Source: Rosenbergiella epipactidis (GTDB taxonomy: Bacteria > Pseudomonadota > Gammaproteobacteria > Enterobacterales > Enterobacteriaceae). Taken from it: DNA of 64,000 nt. Both the position numbers and the translations under genes were made by a program. Below the pieces are notes generated by a model that saw only the letters and a program-made list of their open reading frames with translations, made no database searches and was not told the DNA's origin. The stretch covers positions 248,001 through 312,000 of the forward strand of contig NZ_JABBFQ010000003.1 of assembly GCF_018494055.1 (NCBI RefSeq). Reading direction: 5' to 3'. How positions within the stretch are numbered: position 1 is the stretch's first letter; each line of letters opens with the position of its first letter. Positions 50,518 through 59,006 of this stretch are shown here, piece after piece.

Positions 50518-50975
50518 TGTTTAGACAATGCTTAATGGCGCTCGCCGGTCTATTACTGACAACCACGGTTTGGGCGGCGATCGATACTTATCACTTTTCA
50601 TCGGTCGAACAGGAAGAGCAGTATCGAGAGTTGACTCAATCATTACGCTGCCCGAAGTGTCAGAACAACAGTATTGCCGATTCTTCGGCGATGATTGCTG
50701 CCGATATGCGTGAAAAAGTCTATCAATTGATGGAGCAGGGGCAATCTCGCCAGCAAATCATCGATTATATGGTCGCCCGATACGGTAATTTCGTCACCTA
50801 CGAGCCGCCGGTTACCCCTTCAACGCTTATCTTATGGTTGGGGCCTTTGCTGTTTGTGATCGGTGGCGGTGTTGTCATCTTCCTGCGTGCCAAACGCCAA
50901 CCCCAAGCCGCCAAGCTGTCGGGTGAAGAGCAACAGCGTTTAGAGAGAGTGATTGCCGAAAAGGAGCAACAGTGA
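50517..50975 (+). CDS. ccmH: cytochrome c maturation protein CcmH (N-terminal domain type)
   Basis: 152-aa periplasmic thiol protein with signal peptide (LMALAGLLLTTTVWA), the CxxC motif LRCPKCQNNSIADS and a C-terminal membrane helix (PSTLILWLGPLLFVIGGGVVIFL). It corresponds only to the first domain of E. coli CcmH (350 aa); the TPR part is the separate next gene, as in Yersinia and Pseudomonas. Stop and next start overlap (TGATG). Confidence 0.94.
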   Translation: MFRQCLMALAGLLLTTTVWAAIDTYHFSSVEQEEQYRELTQSLRCPKCQNNSIADSSAMIAADMREKVYQLMEQGQSRQQIIDYMVARYGNFVTYEPPVTPSTLILWLGPLLFVIGGGVVIFLRAKRQPQAAKLSGEEQQRLERVIAEKEQQ

Positions 50976-52186
50976 TGGGAAGTTTATGGTTAGTGCTATT
51001 CGGAATATTGGCAGTGGCCTGTATCGTGATCGCTGTTGCCCTTGGCCGGAAACCACGCGACTACGTACAGTTACGCGATGAACTGAATACACTCTTTTAC
51101 CAACAGCGGTTAAAAGAGATCGAAGAGGATGATGCGCAAGGGATCGTCACCGAAAAGTCAGAGCTGGTGACAGAACTACAGCATTCGTTATTAGCCGATC
51201 TCCCTGAGAAAACGACTCATACGGTACGATTAGGTAAGCCTTGGGTAATGCTACCGATTATTCTGGTAGTGATCGGCGTCTCGCTGGCAATGTATTTAAA
51301 AACCGGTGGGATAATGCAACAGATGGAGTTGAACCAAGTCGAGCAAGATTACCCGCAGCTTCGCGAAAGGTTAATGAATCCACAGGCTGAGCATCTCACC
51401 TTGGGTGAATTACAACAGTTTTCCTTAGGATTGCGTGCTTCATTACAGAAGGACCCTGATAATGTACAAGATTGGGCGATGTTGGGCCGTCTGGGAATGG
51501 TATTGAATAACAGCCAGTTAGCCAGTCAAGCGTTCGAAAGAGCCTTACGTTTGGCACCCGATGATGCAGGGTTAAAAAGCGATTATGCTGAAGTATTAGT
51601 GCGTTCGCCTGACCCACAAGATAACCGTCAAGCCCAGCTCTTGTTACAAGATATGCTGACAAAACAGCCTCAAGACGCGCGATTACTGACGTTATTGGCG
51701 GCAGATTTCTTTGCGCAACAGAAATATTCTGACGCGATCCGCTATTGGCAGCAGTTGCTTCCTCAACTTACGCCGGGCTCTGCTCAGCGGGATGCCGTAG
51801 AGAAGGGAATCGAACAGGCTAAAACTAATGCGGGTCAACAAACTAGCCAGCTAACTGTTAATATCGATTTAAGCACTTCTGCTAAAAGAATGTTACCGCA
51901 AAATGGTGTATTGTATATTTCTGTAACCGATGGTGTCTCACCTGTTCCTGTCGCGGTTAAACGTATTCCCTCAAGCCATTTTCCTTTGAGTTTGGTTCTG
52001 GATGACAGTAACGCAATGGTGCCTGAGCGGCTCCTTTCTGCTCAACATCAGTTACAGGTACGTGCACGAATTTCTCGGGATGGTAGCGCTAAACCACAAA
52101 AAGATGATTGGTTTGGCTTGAATTCAGTGACTCACTTTACCGGTAAACAGTCTCTGTCTGTCATCATTGATCAGCAAGAACCTTAA
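50975..52186 (+). CDS. ccmI: cytochrome c maturation protein CcmI (TPR)
   Basis: 403-aa apocytochrome c chaperone. Two N-terminal membrane helices (LWLVLFGILAVACIVIAVAL and VMLPIILVVIGVSLAMYL) flank a leucine-rich cytoplasmic loop. A periplasmic TPR domain follows (about 140-270, with PDNVQDWAMLGRLGMVLNNS), then a beta-rich C-terminal domain. ATG 50975 with AAGGAG upstream is preferred to GTG 50972. Last gene of the ccm operon; mlaA follows after 20 bp. Confidence 0.93.
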   Translation: MGSLWLVLFGILAVACIVIAVALGRKPRDYVQLRDELNTLFYQQRLKEIEEDDAQGIVTEKSELVTELQHSLLADLPEKTTHTVRLGKPWVMLPIILVVIGVSLAMYLKTGGIMQQMELNQVEQDYPQLRERLMNPQAEHLTLGELQQFSLGLRASLQKDPDNVQDWAMLGRLGMVLNNSQLASQAFERALRLAPDDAGLKSDYAEVLVRSPDPQDNRQAQLLLQDMLTKQPQDARLLTLLAADFFAQQKYSDAIRYWQQLLPQLTPGSAQRDAVEKGIEQAKTNAGQQTSQLTVNIDLSTSAKRMLPQNGVLYISVTDGVSPVPVAVKRIPSSHFPLSLVLDDSNAMVPERLLSAQHQLQVRARISRDGSAKPQKDDWFGLNSVTHFTGKQSLSVIIDQQEP

Positions 52187-52206
52187 AAATAATAACGGTG
52201 CGAAAC

Positions 52207-52986
52207 ATGGCAAATAACCTCTCTTACCGGCTTGCAGCATTAAGTCTAGCCACGCTAGTTTTAGCAGGATGTGCGAGTTCAAAACCTGATGAAAATCAGC
52301 AGACGTCACAACGTAGTGACCCGCTGCAAGGGTTTAACCGTAAGATGTTTAATTTTAACTATGATGTGCTGGATCCCTATATTGTTCGTCCGGTCGCGGT
52401 AGCATGGCGGGATTATGTTCCCGTTCCAGCACGTACCGGAATTAGTAATGTGCTCGGCAACTTAGACGAGCCGTCGTCGATGGTGAACTACCTACTGGAA
52501 GGGGACGTCGAACGGGCTGCCATTCACTTTACCCGGTTCTTCCTTAACTCGACCTTGGGTCTAGGGGGATTGATCGATGTGGCGGGTAAAGCCAATCCGC
52601 AACTCGCCCGCGAACACTCCCATGGATTTGGTAGTACGCTGGGACATTATGGTGTCGGTTATGGTCCTTATGTGGAGCTACCTGGCTACGGCAGTTTCAC
52701 TGTCCGTCAAGACGGTGGTGACTATGTCGATAATCTATACGCCCCCCTCAGCTGGTTAACAATTTGGTTATCAGCGGGTAAATGGGTACTCGAAGGCGTC
52801 GAAACGCGTGCGCAGTTACTCGATTCTGATGGCATCTTACATCAGCAAAGCGATCCTTATGCCTTTATCCGTAATGCCTACTTCCAGCGTTATGACTTCT
52901 TAGCCAATGGCGGCAAACTGAAACCTGAAGATAACCCTAACGCACAAGCCATCCAAGGCGATTTAAAAGATATAGACTCAGAATAA
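52207..52986 (+). CDS. mlaA: outer-membrane phospholipid-handling lipoprotein MlaA (VacJ)
   Basis: Outer-membrane component of the Mla pathway, which removes misplaced phospholipid from the outer leaflet. 259 aa, lipobox LATLVLAGCASSKP, then the MlaA core DPLQGFNRKMFNFNYDVLDPYIVRPVAVAWRDYVP and TLGHYGVGYGPYVELPGYGSFTVR; ends NAQAIQGDLKDIDSE as in E. coli. The ATG at 52207 is preferred to an upstream GTG at 52198. Cotranscription with ccm is possible across the 20-bp gap. A terminator follows. Confidence 0.95.
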   Translation: MANNLSYRLAALSLATLVLAGCASSKPDENQQTSQRSDPLQGFNRKMFNFNYDVLDPYIVRPVAVAWRDYVPVPARTGISNVLGNLDEPSSMVNYLLEGDVERAAIHFTRFFLNSTLGLGGLIDVAGKANPQLAREHSHGFGSTLGHYGVGYGPYVELPGYGSFTVRQDGGDYVDNLYAPLSWLTIWLSAGKWVLEGVETRAQLLDSDGILHQQSDPYAFIRNAYFQRYDFLANGGKLKPEDNPNAQAIQGDLKDIDSE

Positions 52987-53014
52987 TACAGCGGTCACTA
53001 GGCTGCATTATTTC

Positions 53015-53048
53015 AAAAAAACGCCCAATATTGGGTGTTTTTCTTTTT
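53015..53048 (+). terminator. rho-independent terminator of mlaA
   Basis: AAAACGCCCAA and TTGGGTGTTTT pair (one wobble) around a 2-base centre, followed by TTCTTTTTT, about 30 bp after the stop. Confidence 0.85.
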
Positions 53049-53199
53049 TAAGGGGATTTTTTTTATTCGCGATTACAGCGATTTGCAGGGTATTGGCGCG
53101 TACTAGGGTTGACTGTGTTTGAGAGCTAAGGTAAAAAGCAGATTCACGCGCAGACAGTGACAGGCGCTGAATCAATTTCCCTTTCAGTAACGGTGCTTT

Positions 53200-53682
53200 A
53201 TGCATGTTTATATAATGCGTCATGGCGACGCAGCGCTCGATGCGGCAAGTGATGCGCAACGTCCGTTGACACATTGCGGTGTTGTCGAATCCCAGCAAAT
53301 GTCTCGTTGGCTTGCAGTACAACAGCCTGCTTTCGATATGACGTTGGTCAGCCCTTTTTTGCGCGCGCAACAGACATTCAACGCTTTCTCTGAAAACGTC
53401 ACAACGAGTGGTGAGGTTGAAACCTTAGAGATGCTGACGCCATCCGGTGATGCACAAGCCGTCGGTGACTATCTTCAAGGCTTAGCGAGAGAAGGGGTGG
53501 AGAGCGTGATGATCATCTCCCACTTGCCTCTCGTCGGCTACTTAGTCTCGACCCTGTGCCCAGAGCAGTGCCCACCTATGTTTGCCACAGCGGGTATCGC
53601 GCATATCGACTATGATGCCAAATCGGCGCGCGGCACCCTATGCTGGCAGGAAAGTCCGTCACGTCTTGCCACAGCAATGTAA
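53200..53682 (+). CDS. sixA: phosphohistidine phosphatase SixA
   Basis: Cytoplasmic phosphatase of the histidine-phosphatase superfamily; in E. coli it dephosphorylates HPr-like phosphotransfer proteins (ArcB HPt, NPr). 160 aa with the catalytic RHG motif IMRHGDAALDA (His8) and second histidine in MIISHLPLVGYL. Its ATG at 53200 follows the mlaA terminator, where E. coli has fadL-yfcZ-fadIJ instead. Convergent with smrB. Confidence 0.95.
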   Translation: MHVYIMRHGDAALDAASDAQRPLTHCGVVESQQMSRWLAVQQPAFDMTLVSPFLRAQQTFNAFSENVTTSGEVETLEMLTPSGDAQAVGDYLQGLAREGVESVMIISHLPLVGYLVSTLCPEQCPPMFATAGIAHIDYDAKSARGTLCWQESPSRLATAM

Positions 53683-53703
53683 GCGTTAATGCTGATCGGA
53701 AGA

Positions 53704-54252
53704 TTAAAAGAGGGGCGTTGCTAGCTCGTCAACTTCGATCAGCATCAAAATTGCCGCATTCCCGCCGAACATTTTTGGTGCTTGATGAAACGCCATGACA
53801 TGTGGATGCTGAGCTAACCACAACGGTGTTTGTTGTTTGAGTATGTGCTTACCATGTCCATGCATGACTGACGCACAAAAAAGACGCTCCCTCCTGCATG
53901 CCGCGATCATCGCACCCAACTCTTTTTTTGCTTGTTGCTGAGTCAATCCGTGCAAATCTAAAAAAATCTCAGGGGTATAATCACCTCGACGGAGCTTTTT
54001 AACTTCATAGGGGCTGATATCGGATCGGGTATAACGCACTGGGCCATCTTCTGCGAGTAATGGCTGGTATTCATCGGAAAAATAGTGGCTGTTATCGACC
54101 TGTTCGCTAATAAGTCTTTTTTGCGGGAGGGCGCGCTCGATTTTCTTCGCTAGCGGATGCAAGACGGTATCTTGTTTGAGACGACGCGTGTCACCCATCA
54201 GTGTTCTAAATAGGTCAAGATCGTCTTTATCAAGGGGGGCTTTACGGCTCAT
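53704..54252 (-). CDS. smrB: ribosome-rescue endonuclease SmrB
   Basis: 182-aa Smr-domain nuclease (formerly YfcN) that cuts mRNA at collided ribosomes. An N-terminal extension is followed by the Smr domain (about 85-182) with [19 protein letters not shown] and the catalytic signature [18 protein letters not shown]. Start at 54252 ([15 protein letters not shown]). Divergent from prmB, as in E. coli. Confidence 0.96.
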   Translation of the reverse strand: MSRKAPLDKDDLDLFRTLMGDTRRLKQDTVLHPLAKKIERALPQKRLISEQVDNSHYFSDEYQPLLAEDGPVRYTRSDISPYEVKKLRRGDYTPEIFLDLHGLTQQQAKKELGAMIAACRRERLFCASVMHGHGKHILKQQTPLWLAQHPHVMAFHQAPKMFGGNAAILMLIEVDELATPLF

Positions 54253-54425
54253 CGTCGTTCCAGCTACTGAATTATCATCTTGTCATTTTTAACGGCAATG
54301 CATCAAAAATCAAATTTCTCTTATCAATTACCGAGCAGAGGTGAAAATAGCCGTCTATTGAAGCTGAATTTACCATAAGTTCGTGGCAAACTAGGTAAAG
54401 TTTTGTTAGTTGCCCTGGAGGGCAT

Positions 54426-55361
54426 GTGGATAAATTTTTTGCCGAAGAGGTGGTAAGCGACCTGCATACCATCCAGGATATGTTACGTTGGACAATTAGT
54501 CGTTTTTCCGCCGCCGATATTTGGTATGGTCATGGGACAGATAATCCTTGGGACGAAGCGGTTCAACTCGTTTTACCTACCCTACATCTTCCTCTCGATC
54601 TGCCTGAAGAGATGCGCACGGCAAGGTTAACGCGTTCAGAGCGTGAATTGATTGTGGAACGTGTCACCCGTCGTGTATTTGAGCGTATTCCGGTCGCCTA
54701 CTTGACCAATCAAGCCTGGTTCTGCGGTCACGAGTTCTACGTCGACGAACGCGTATTAGTCCCGCGCTCCCCGATTGGCGAATTAATTAATCATGGGTTC
54801 TCTGGGTTAATCAATCGCTCGCCACGCCATATCCTCGACCTCTGCACAGGCAGCGGGTGTATTGCGATTGCTTGCGCTTATGCTTTCCCTGATGCGGAAG
54901 TCGATGCGGCCGATATCTCGCCGGATGCCTTAGCCGTCACCGAGCAGAATATTGATGCCCATGGCATGATGCATCAGGTTACCCCACTGTGTTCAGACCT
55001 GTTCGATAATATCCCACCGATTAAATACGATCTTATCGTCACAAATCCCCCTTATGTTGATGCAGAGGATATGGACGACTTACCTGATGAGTATCGTCAT
55101 GAACCGGAATTAGGCTTGGCTGCGGGTCACGATGGCTTGATCCTCGTGAACCGCATGTTGGCACAAGCGACCAAATTCCTGAGTGAAGAGGGCGTGATGA
55201 TTTGCGAAGTGGGTAACAGCATGGTGCATATGATTGAGCAGTACCCAGAAGTGCCCTTTACTTGGCTGGAATTTGAGCAAGGGGGCGATGGCGTCTTTAT
55301 GTTGGATTATCAACAGCTTCTGGACTGTAAGCCTATTTTTGAAAAGTATTCGACGAAATAA
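54426..55361 (+). CDS. prmB: ribosomal protein uL3 glutamine methyltransferase PrmB
   Basis: Methylates a glutamine of ribosomal protein L3 (uL3). 311 aa, SAM-binding [30 protein letters not shown] and the glutamine-methylase signature [18 protein letters not shown]. The start is GTG with GGAGG upstream, giving [10 protein letters not shown], in agreement with E. coli. aroC follows 38 bp downstream. Confidence 0.96.
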   Translation: MDKFFAEEVVSDLHTIQDMLRWTISRFSAADIWYGHGTDNPWDEAVQLVLPTLHLPLDLPEEMRTARLTRSERELIVERVTRRVFERIPVAYLTNQAWFCGHEFYVDERVLVPRSPIGELINHGFSGLINRSPRHILDLCTGSGCIAIACAYAFPDAEVDAADISPDALAVTEQNIDAHGMMHQVTPLCSDLFDNIPPIKYDLIVTNPPYVDAEDMDDLPDEYRHEPELGLAAGHDGLILVNRMLAQATKFLSEEGVMICEVGNSMVHMIEQYPEVPFTWLEFEQGGDGVFMLDYQQLLDCKPIFEKYSTK

Positions 55362-55399
55362 GTCGATTTTTCAGCATAGATTAACGATAAGGATAAAAC

Positions 55400-56479
55400 A
55401 TGGCGGGAAATACAATTGGTCAACTTTTCCGTGTCACCACCTTTGGTGAATCACACGGTATCGCACTCGGGTGTATTGTCGATGGTGTGCCGCCGGGCAT
55501 TCCGTTAACAGAAGCTGATTTACAGCATGATTTAGACCGTCGTCGTCCGGGTACCTCACGTTACACCACACAGCGTCGCGAGCCTGATCAAGTCAAAATT
55601 TTGTCGGGTGTGTTTGAGGGGAAAACGACCGGAACTTCGATTGGTTTATTGATTGAAAACACCGATCAACGCTCACAAGATTACGGTGAAATTAAAGAGT
55701 TATACCGCCCTGGCCATGCTGATTTTACCTACGATCAAAAATACGGTTTTCGCGACTATCGCGGGGGTGGCCGCTCCTCGGCGCGCGAAACCGCGATGCG
55801 CGTCGCTGCCGGTGCTATCGCTAAGAAATACCTGCAACTACAGCATAATGTCGTCGTTCGCGGCTATTTGGCGCAGATGGGTGACGTCTGTTGCGAATTG
55901 AAAGATTGGGCACAGGTTGAACAAAACCCGTTCTTTTCACCGGACAGTGATCAACTTGAGGCACTAGACGCGCTACTGCGTGGCTTAAAAAAAGAGGGTG
56001 ATTCGATCGGCGCGAAAGTCAGCGTGGTCGCTGAAAATGTCCCCGTAGGATTGGGCGAACCGGTATTTGACCGTCTCGATGCCGATCTTGCACATGCCTT
56101 AATGAGTATCAATGCCGTAAAAGGTGTCGAGATTGGTGACGGTTTTGAGGTGGTTGAGCAACGCGGTAGTCAACACCGTGATGAGATCCGTCAAGACGGC
56201 TTTCAAAGCAATCACGCTGGCGGCATTTTAGGCGGTATCAGTAGTGGACAAACAATTACCGCTTCTATCGCGCTGAAGCCTACGTCGAGCATTACCGTGC
56301 CGGGGAAAACCATTACTCGCCAAGGTGAAGAAGTGGACATGATCACGCGCGGTCGTCACGATCCTTGTGTCGGCATCCGCGCCGTACCCATTGCCGAGGC
56401 AATGACCGCTATTGTGTTAATGGACCATTTGCTAAGACATCGTGCGCAATGCGCTGATGTCTCACACTCTCAGAAATAA
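55400..56479 (+). CDS. aroC: chorismate synthase
   Basis: Last shared enzyme of aromatic synthesis, converting EPSP to chorismate with reduced FMN. 359 aa (E. coli 361). Signatures [58 protein letters not shown] and [18 protein letters not shown] are intact. ATG at 55400 with AAGG upstream. mepA starts 11 bp after the stop. Confidence 0.98.
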   Translation: MAGNTIGQLFRVTTFGESHGIALGCIVDGVPPGIPLTEADLQHDLDRRRPGTSRYTTQRREPDQVKILSGVFEGKTTGTSIGLLIENTDQRSQDYGEIKELYRPGHADFTYDQKYGFRDYRGGGRSSARETAMRVAAGAIAKKYLQLQHNVVVRGYLAQMGDVCCELKDWAQVEQNPFFSPDSDQLEALDALLRGLKKEGDSIGAKVSVVAENVPVGLGEPVFDRLDADLAHALMSINAVKGVEIGDGFEVVEQRGSQHRDEIRQDGFQSNHAGGILGGISSGQTITASIALKPTSSITVPGKTITRQGEEVDMITRGRHDPCVGIRAVPIAEAMTAIVLMDHLLRHRAQCADVSHSQK

Positions 56480-56489
56480 GGCGACGACT

Positions 56490-57317
56490 ATGATGAAACA
56501 CTGGATGGCCGGCGGAGCTCTATTTATTGCTTCAGCGTGTGCAGCCGTTGCACAGACGCCATGGCAAAAAATTCAGCAACCGATCGCGGGGCCTGTACAA
56601 CCGATTGGTAGTTATGCAAACGGCTGTATCATCGGGGCGCAAGCACTACCGCTCGAGGCGCAGCATTATCAGGTGATGCGCCAAGATCAACACCGCTATT
56701 TCGGTCATCCTTTGTTGATTCAATTTATCCAACGTTTTAGCCAAGATATCGCGCAGCAGACATCCGGTACGGTGTTAATTGGCGATATGGGGATGCCAGC
56801 GGGAGGGCGCTTTAGCAGTGGTCATGCTAGTCATCAGATTGGCTTAGATGTCGACATCTGGTTACAGCTTCCTCGCCAGCGTTGGACACCTCAGCAGTTG
56901 CTGCATCCACAGCCGCTTGATTTGGTCACCGCCGACGATAAGTCGGTTGTAAGTCGTCTTTGGAGCCGAGATATCGATACGATGGTGCGCCAAGCCGCTG
57001 AAGACCCGCAGGTTGCGCGTATCTTTGTTAACCCGGCGATTAAACAGCAATTATGTTTGGATGCGGGGAGTGACCGCCAATGGTTACAAAAAGTTCGCCC
57101 TTGGTTCGCGCACCGCGCCCACATGCATGTGAGATTACATTGCCCAGCCAATGATACACAATGCGTCGAACAGGCGCCGCCGCCAGCAGGTGATGGATGT
57201 GGCGCAGAGTTACAAAGCTGGTTCGAACCACCAAAACCTGGTGTACATCCGGTGAAACCTAAGCCACCGGTCCTGCCCGCCAATTGCCAAGCATTGTTGG
57301 ATAAACACTTACTGTAA
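56490..57317 (+). CDS. mepA: penicillin-insensitive murein DD-endopeptidase MepA
   Basis: Periplasmic zinc peptidase that cuts peptidoglycan cross-links. 275 aa with signal peptide ([17 protein letters not shown]) and the LAS-type zinc ligands in [14 protein letters not shown] (His and Asp) and [11 protein letters not shown] (His). Cysteines in CIIGAQ, LCLDAG, HCPAND and CGAELQSW match the E. coli disulfides. The frame opens in aroC at 56442; the ATG at 56490 has AAGG upstream. Confidence 0.95.
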   Translation: MMKHWMAGGALFIASACAAVAQTPWQKIQQPIAGPVQPIGSYANGCIIGAQALPLEAQHYQVMRQDQHRYFGHPLLIQFIQRFSQDIAQQTSGTVLIGDMGMPAGGRFSSGHASHQIGLDVDIWLQLPRQRWTPQQLLHPQPLDLVTADDKSVVSRLWSRDIDTMVRQAAEDPQVARIFVNPAIKQQLCLDAGSDRQWLQKVRPWFAHRAHMHVRLHCPANDTQCVEQAPPPAGDGCGAELQSWFEPPKPGVHPVKPKPPVLPANCQALLDKHLL

Positions 57318-57326
57318 GGAATCGGC

Positions 57327-58121
57327 ATGGATTGGTTTGTTGTAACGCCTGGACTGGTCGTTGTACTGTTTTTTGTGGCGGTACTTGCCGCCTTTATCGA
57401 CTCGATTGCTGGTGGTGGAGGGTTATTGACGGTACCGGCCTTATTAGCCGCTGGCTTATCCCCGGCCCAAGTATTGGCCACCAATAAATTACAATCCGTA
57501 GGCGGTTCCTTTTCTGCGAGCCTCTATTTTATCCGGCGCAAGGCTGTTGACCTGCGTCAACAGTGGTTAAATATATTATTAACCTTTGTTGGGGCAGTTG
57601 TCGGAACCCTTACCATCCAGCATCTCAAGGCGGATATTTTACGTCAGGTACTGCCATTGCTGCTGATCGGTATCGGGTTGTGGTTTCTCTTCATGCCAAA
57701 ATTAGGCGAGGTGGATAAGGTTGCCCGTCTCGAAGGACTGGCCTACGCCTGTGTAGGCGGGGGCTGTGTCGGCTTTTATGATGGTTTTTTTGGACCGGGG
57801 GCCGGCTCTTTTTACGCATTAGGCTTTGTCACCTTGGCGGGCTTTAATCTTGCCAAAGCGACAGCGCATGCCAAGGTACTTAATTTTACATCCAATTTTG
57901 CCAGCTTACTGTTTTTTATGATGGGTGGAAAAGTGGTTTGGGGCCTAGGTGCCATCATGCTTATCGGTGCAGTCTGCGGTGCTAGACTAGGGGCTCGCTT
58001 GGTGTTAAGCCGTGGGCAAAAGTTGATACGACCAATGGTCGTGGTGGTGTCGATGGTGATGAGTGCCAAACTGTTGTGGGACAGCCATGGGGCGGCGCTG
58101 ATGCATAGCATCGGTTTATAA
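57327..58121 (+). CDS. yfcA: TSUP family transporter YfcA (TauE/SafE)
   Basis: 264-aa inner-membrane protein with eight hydrophobic segments. Repeat motifs FIDSIAGGGGLLTVPALLAAGLSPAQVLATNKLQSVGG and GFYDGFFGPGAGSFYALGFV are diagnostic for the TSUP/TauE family. Members move sulfur- or carbon-oxoanions; substrate of YfcA is unknown. 9 bp after mepA, so part of the aroC-mepA-yfcA run. Confidence 0.93.
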   Translation: MDWFVVTPGLVVVLFFVAVLAAFIDSIAGGGGLLTVPALLAAGLSPAQVLATNKLQSVGGSFSASLYFIRRKAVDLRQQWLNILLTFVGAVVGTLTIQHLKADILRQVLPLLLIGIGLWFLFMPKLGEVDKVARLEGLAYACVGGGCVGFYDGFFGPGAGSFYALGFVTLAGFNLAKATAHAKVLNFTSNFASLLFFMMGGKVVWGLGAIMLIGAVCGARLGARLVLSRGQKLIRPMVVVVSMVMSAKLLWDSHGAALMHSIGL

Positions 58122-58139
58122 TTATACGAAGAATACTTT

Positions 58140-58685
58140 ATGACTCAGCAACACGATTATCAGGACATGATCAGGATATTTGATCACTGTTTCTTTGATG
58201 ATTTCAGTACAAGACTGGTAAAGGGTGAGGATGAACCTATCTATTTACCCGCCGATGAGACGTGTGACTATCATCGAATTGTTTTTGCTCATGGTTATTA
58301 CGCCAGCACACTTCATGAGATCTCACATTGGTGTATCGCCGGAGCAGAACGCCGATTACAGGTCGATTTTGGCTATTGGTATTGCCCTGACGGGCGGGAT
58401 GAAACGACCCAAGCGCAATTTGAACAGGTTGAGATTAAACCTCAAGCGTTAGAATGGATCTTTTCGGTTGCTGCCGGATTTACGTTTAATATTAGCTGCG
58501 ACAATCTTGAAGGCACCTGTGAGCCGGATCGTGTTGCTTTTCAGCGTAAAGTGCATGCACAAGTGATGCACTATCTCGAACAAGGGTTACCTGAGCGTCC
58601 TGCTCGATTGGTTGCCGCTCTGCAGGATTTTTACCATACTGAACCATTACATAGCGAACAGTTCCCATGGCCTGAGACGTTATAA
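58140..58685 (+). CDS. epmC: elongation factor P hydroxylase EpmC
   Basis: 181-aa enzyme (formerly YfcM) that hydroxylates the beta-lysylated lysine of EF-P. The metal-binding pattern HEISHWCIAG with YLPADETCDYHRIVFAHGYYAS before it and CDNLEGTCEPDRVAFQRKVHAQ after it matches E. coli EpmC. It begins 18 bp after yfcA; yfcL follows. Confidence 0.95.
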   Translation: MTQQHDYQDMIRIFDHCFFDDFSTRLVKGEDEPIYLPADETCDYHRIVFAHGYYASTLHEISHWCIAGAERRLQVDFGYWYCPDGRDETTQAQFEQVEIKPQALEWIFSVAAGFTFNISCDNLEGTCEPDRVAFQRKVHAQVMHYLEQGLPERPARLVAALQDFYHTEPLHSEQFPWPETL

Positions 58686-58712
58686 ATTACGCCAACATTT
58701 TTAGGAAAAGTC

Positions 58713-59006
58713 ATGATTACAGATCTCGAAGAGCATATCCTCGATAGTATCGACAAGACGGTAGAACACGGTTCTGACGATGAGCTGTTTGCTGGAGGAT
58801 ACCTGCGAGGGCATTTGACCTTAGCGGTGGCGGAGCTGGAAGATCAGCCGTCCGCCGCCCCCGAAGCCTTGAAAGCTCAAGTTGAACAGAGTCTTGCTCA
58901 AGCGATCAAAGCGGGCGAGCTCTCGCCTCCCGACCAAAAACTGGTCACGCAATTGTGGGAAGATCTCTACCACCGCGCGGTAGCAGAGTTATCGTCCACT
59001 AACTAA
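58713..59006 (+). CDS. yfcL: YfcL family protein
   Basis: 97-aa acidic helical protein. SDDELFAGGYLRGHLTLAVAELE and AIKAGELSPPDQKLVTQLWEDLY match E. coli YfcL (92 aa). Function unknown. ATG at 58713 with AGGAAA upstream. Its end overlaps the mnmC stop by 8 bp on the other strand. Confidence 0.92.
   Translation: MITDLEEHILDSIDKTVEHGSDDELFAGGYLRGHLTLAVAELEDQPSAAPEALKAQVEQSLAQAIKAGELSPPDQKLVTQLWEDLYHRAVAELSSTN

Noticed and set aside
53008-53370. 120-aa minus-strand frame over the mlaA-sixA gap
   Set aside because: Most of it lies antisense to sixA and across the terminator; no ribosome site or recognisable domain.
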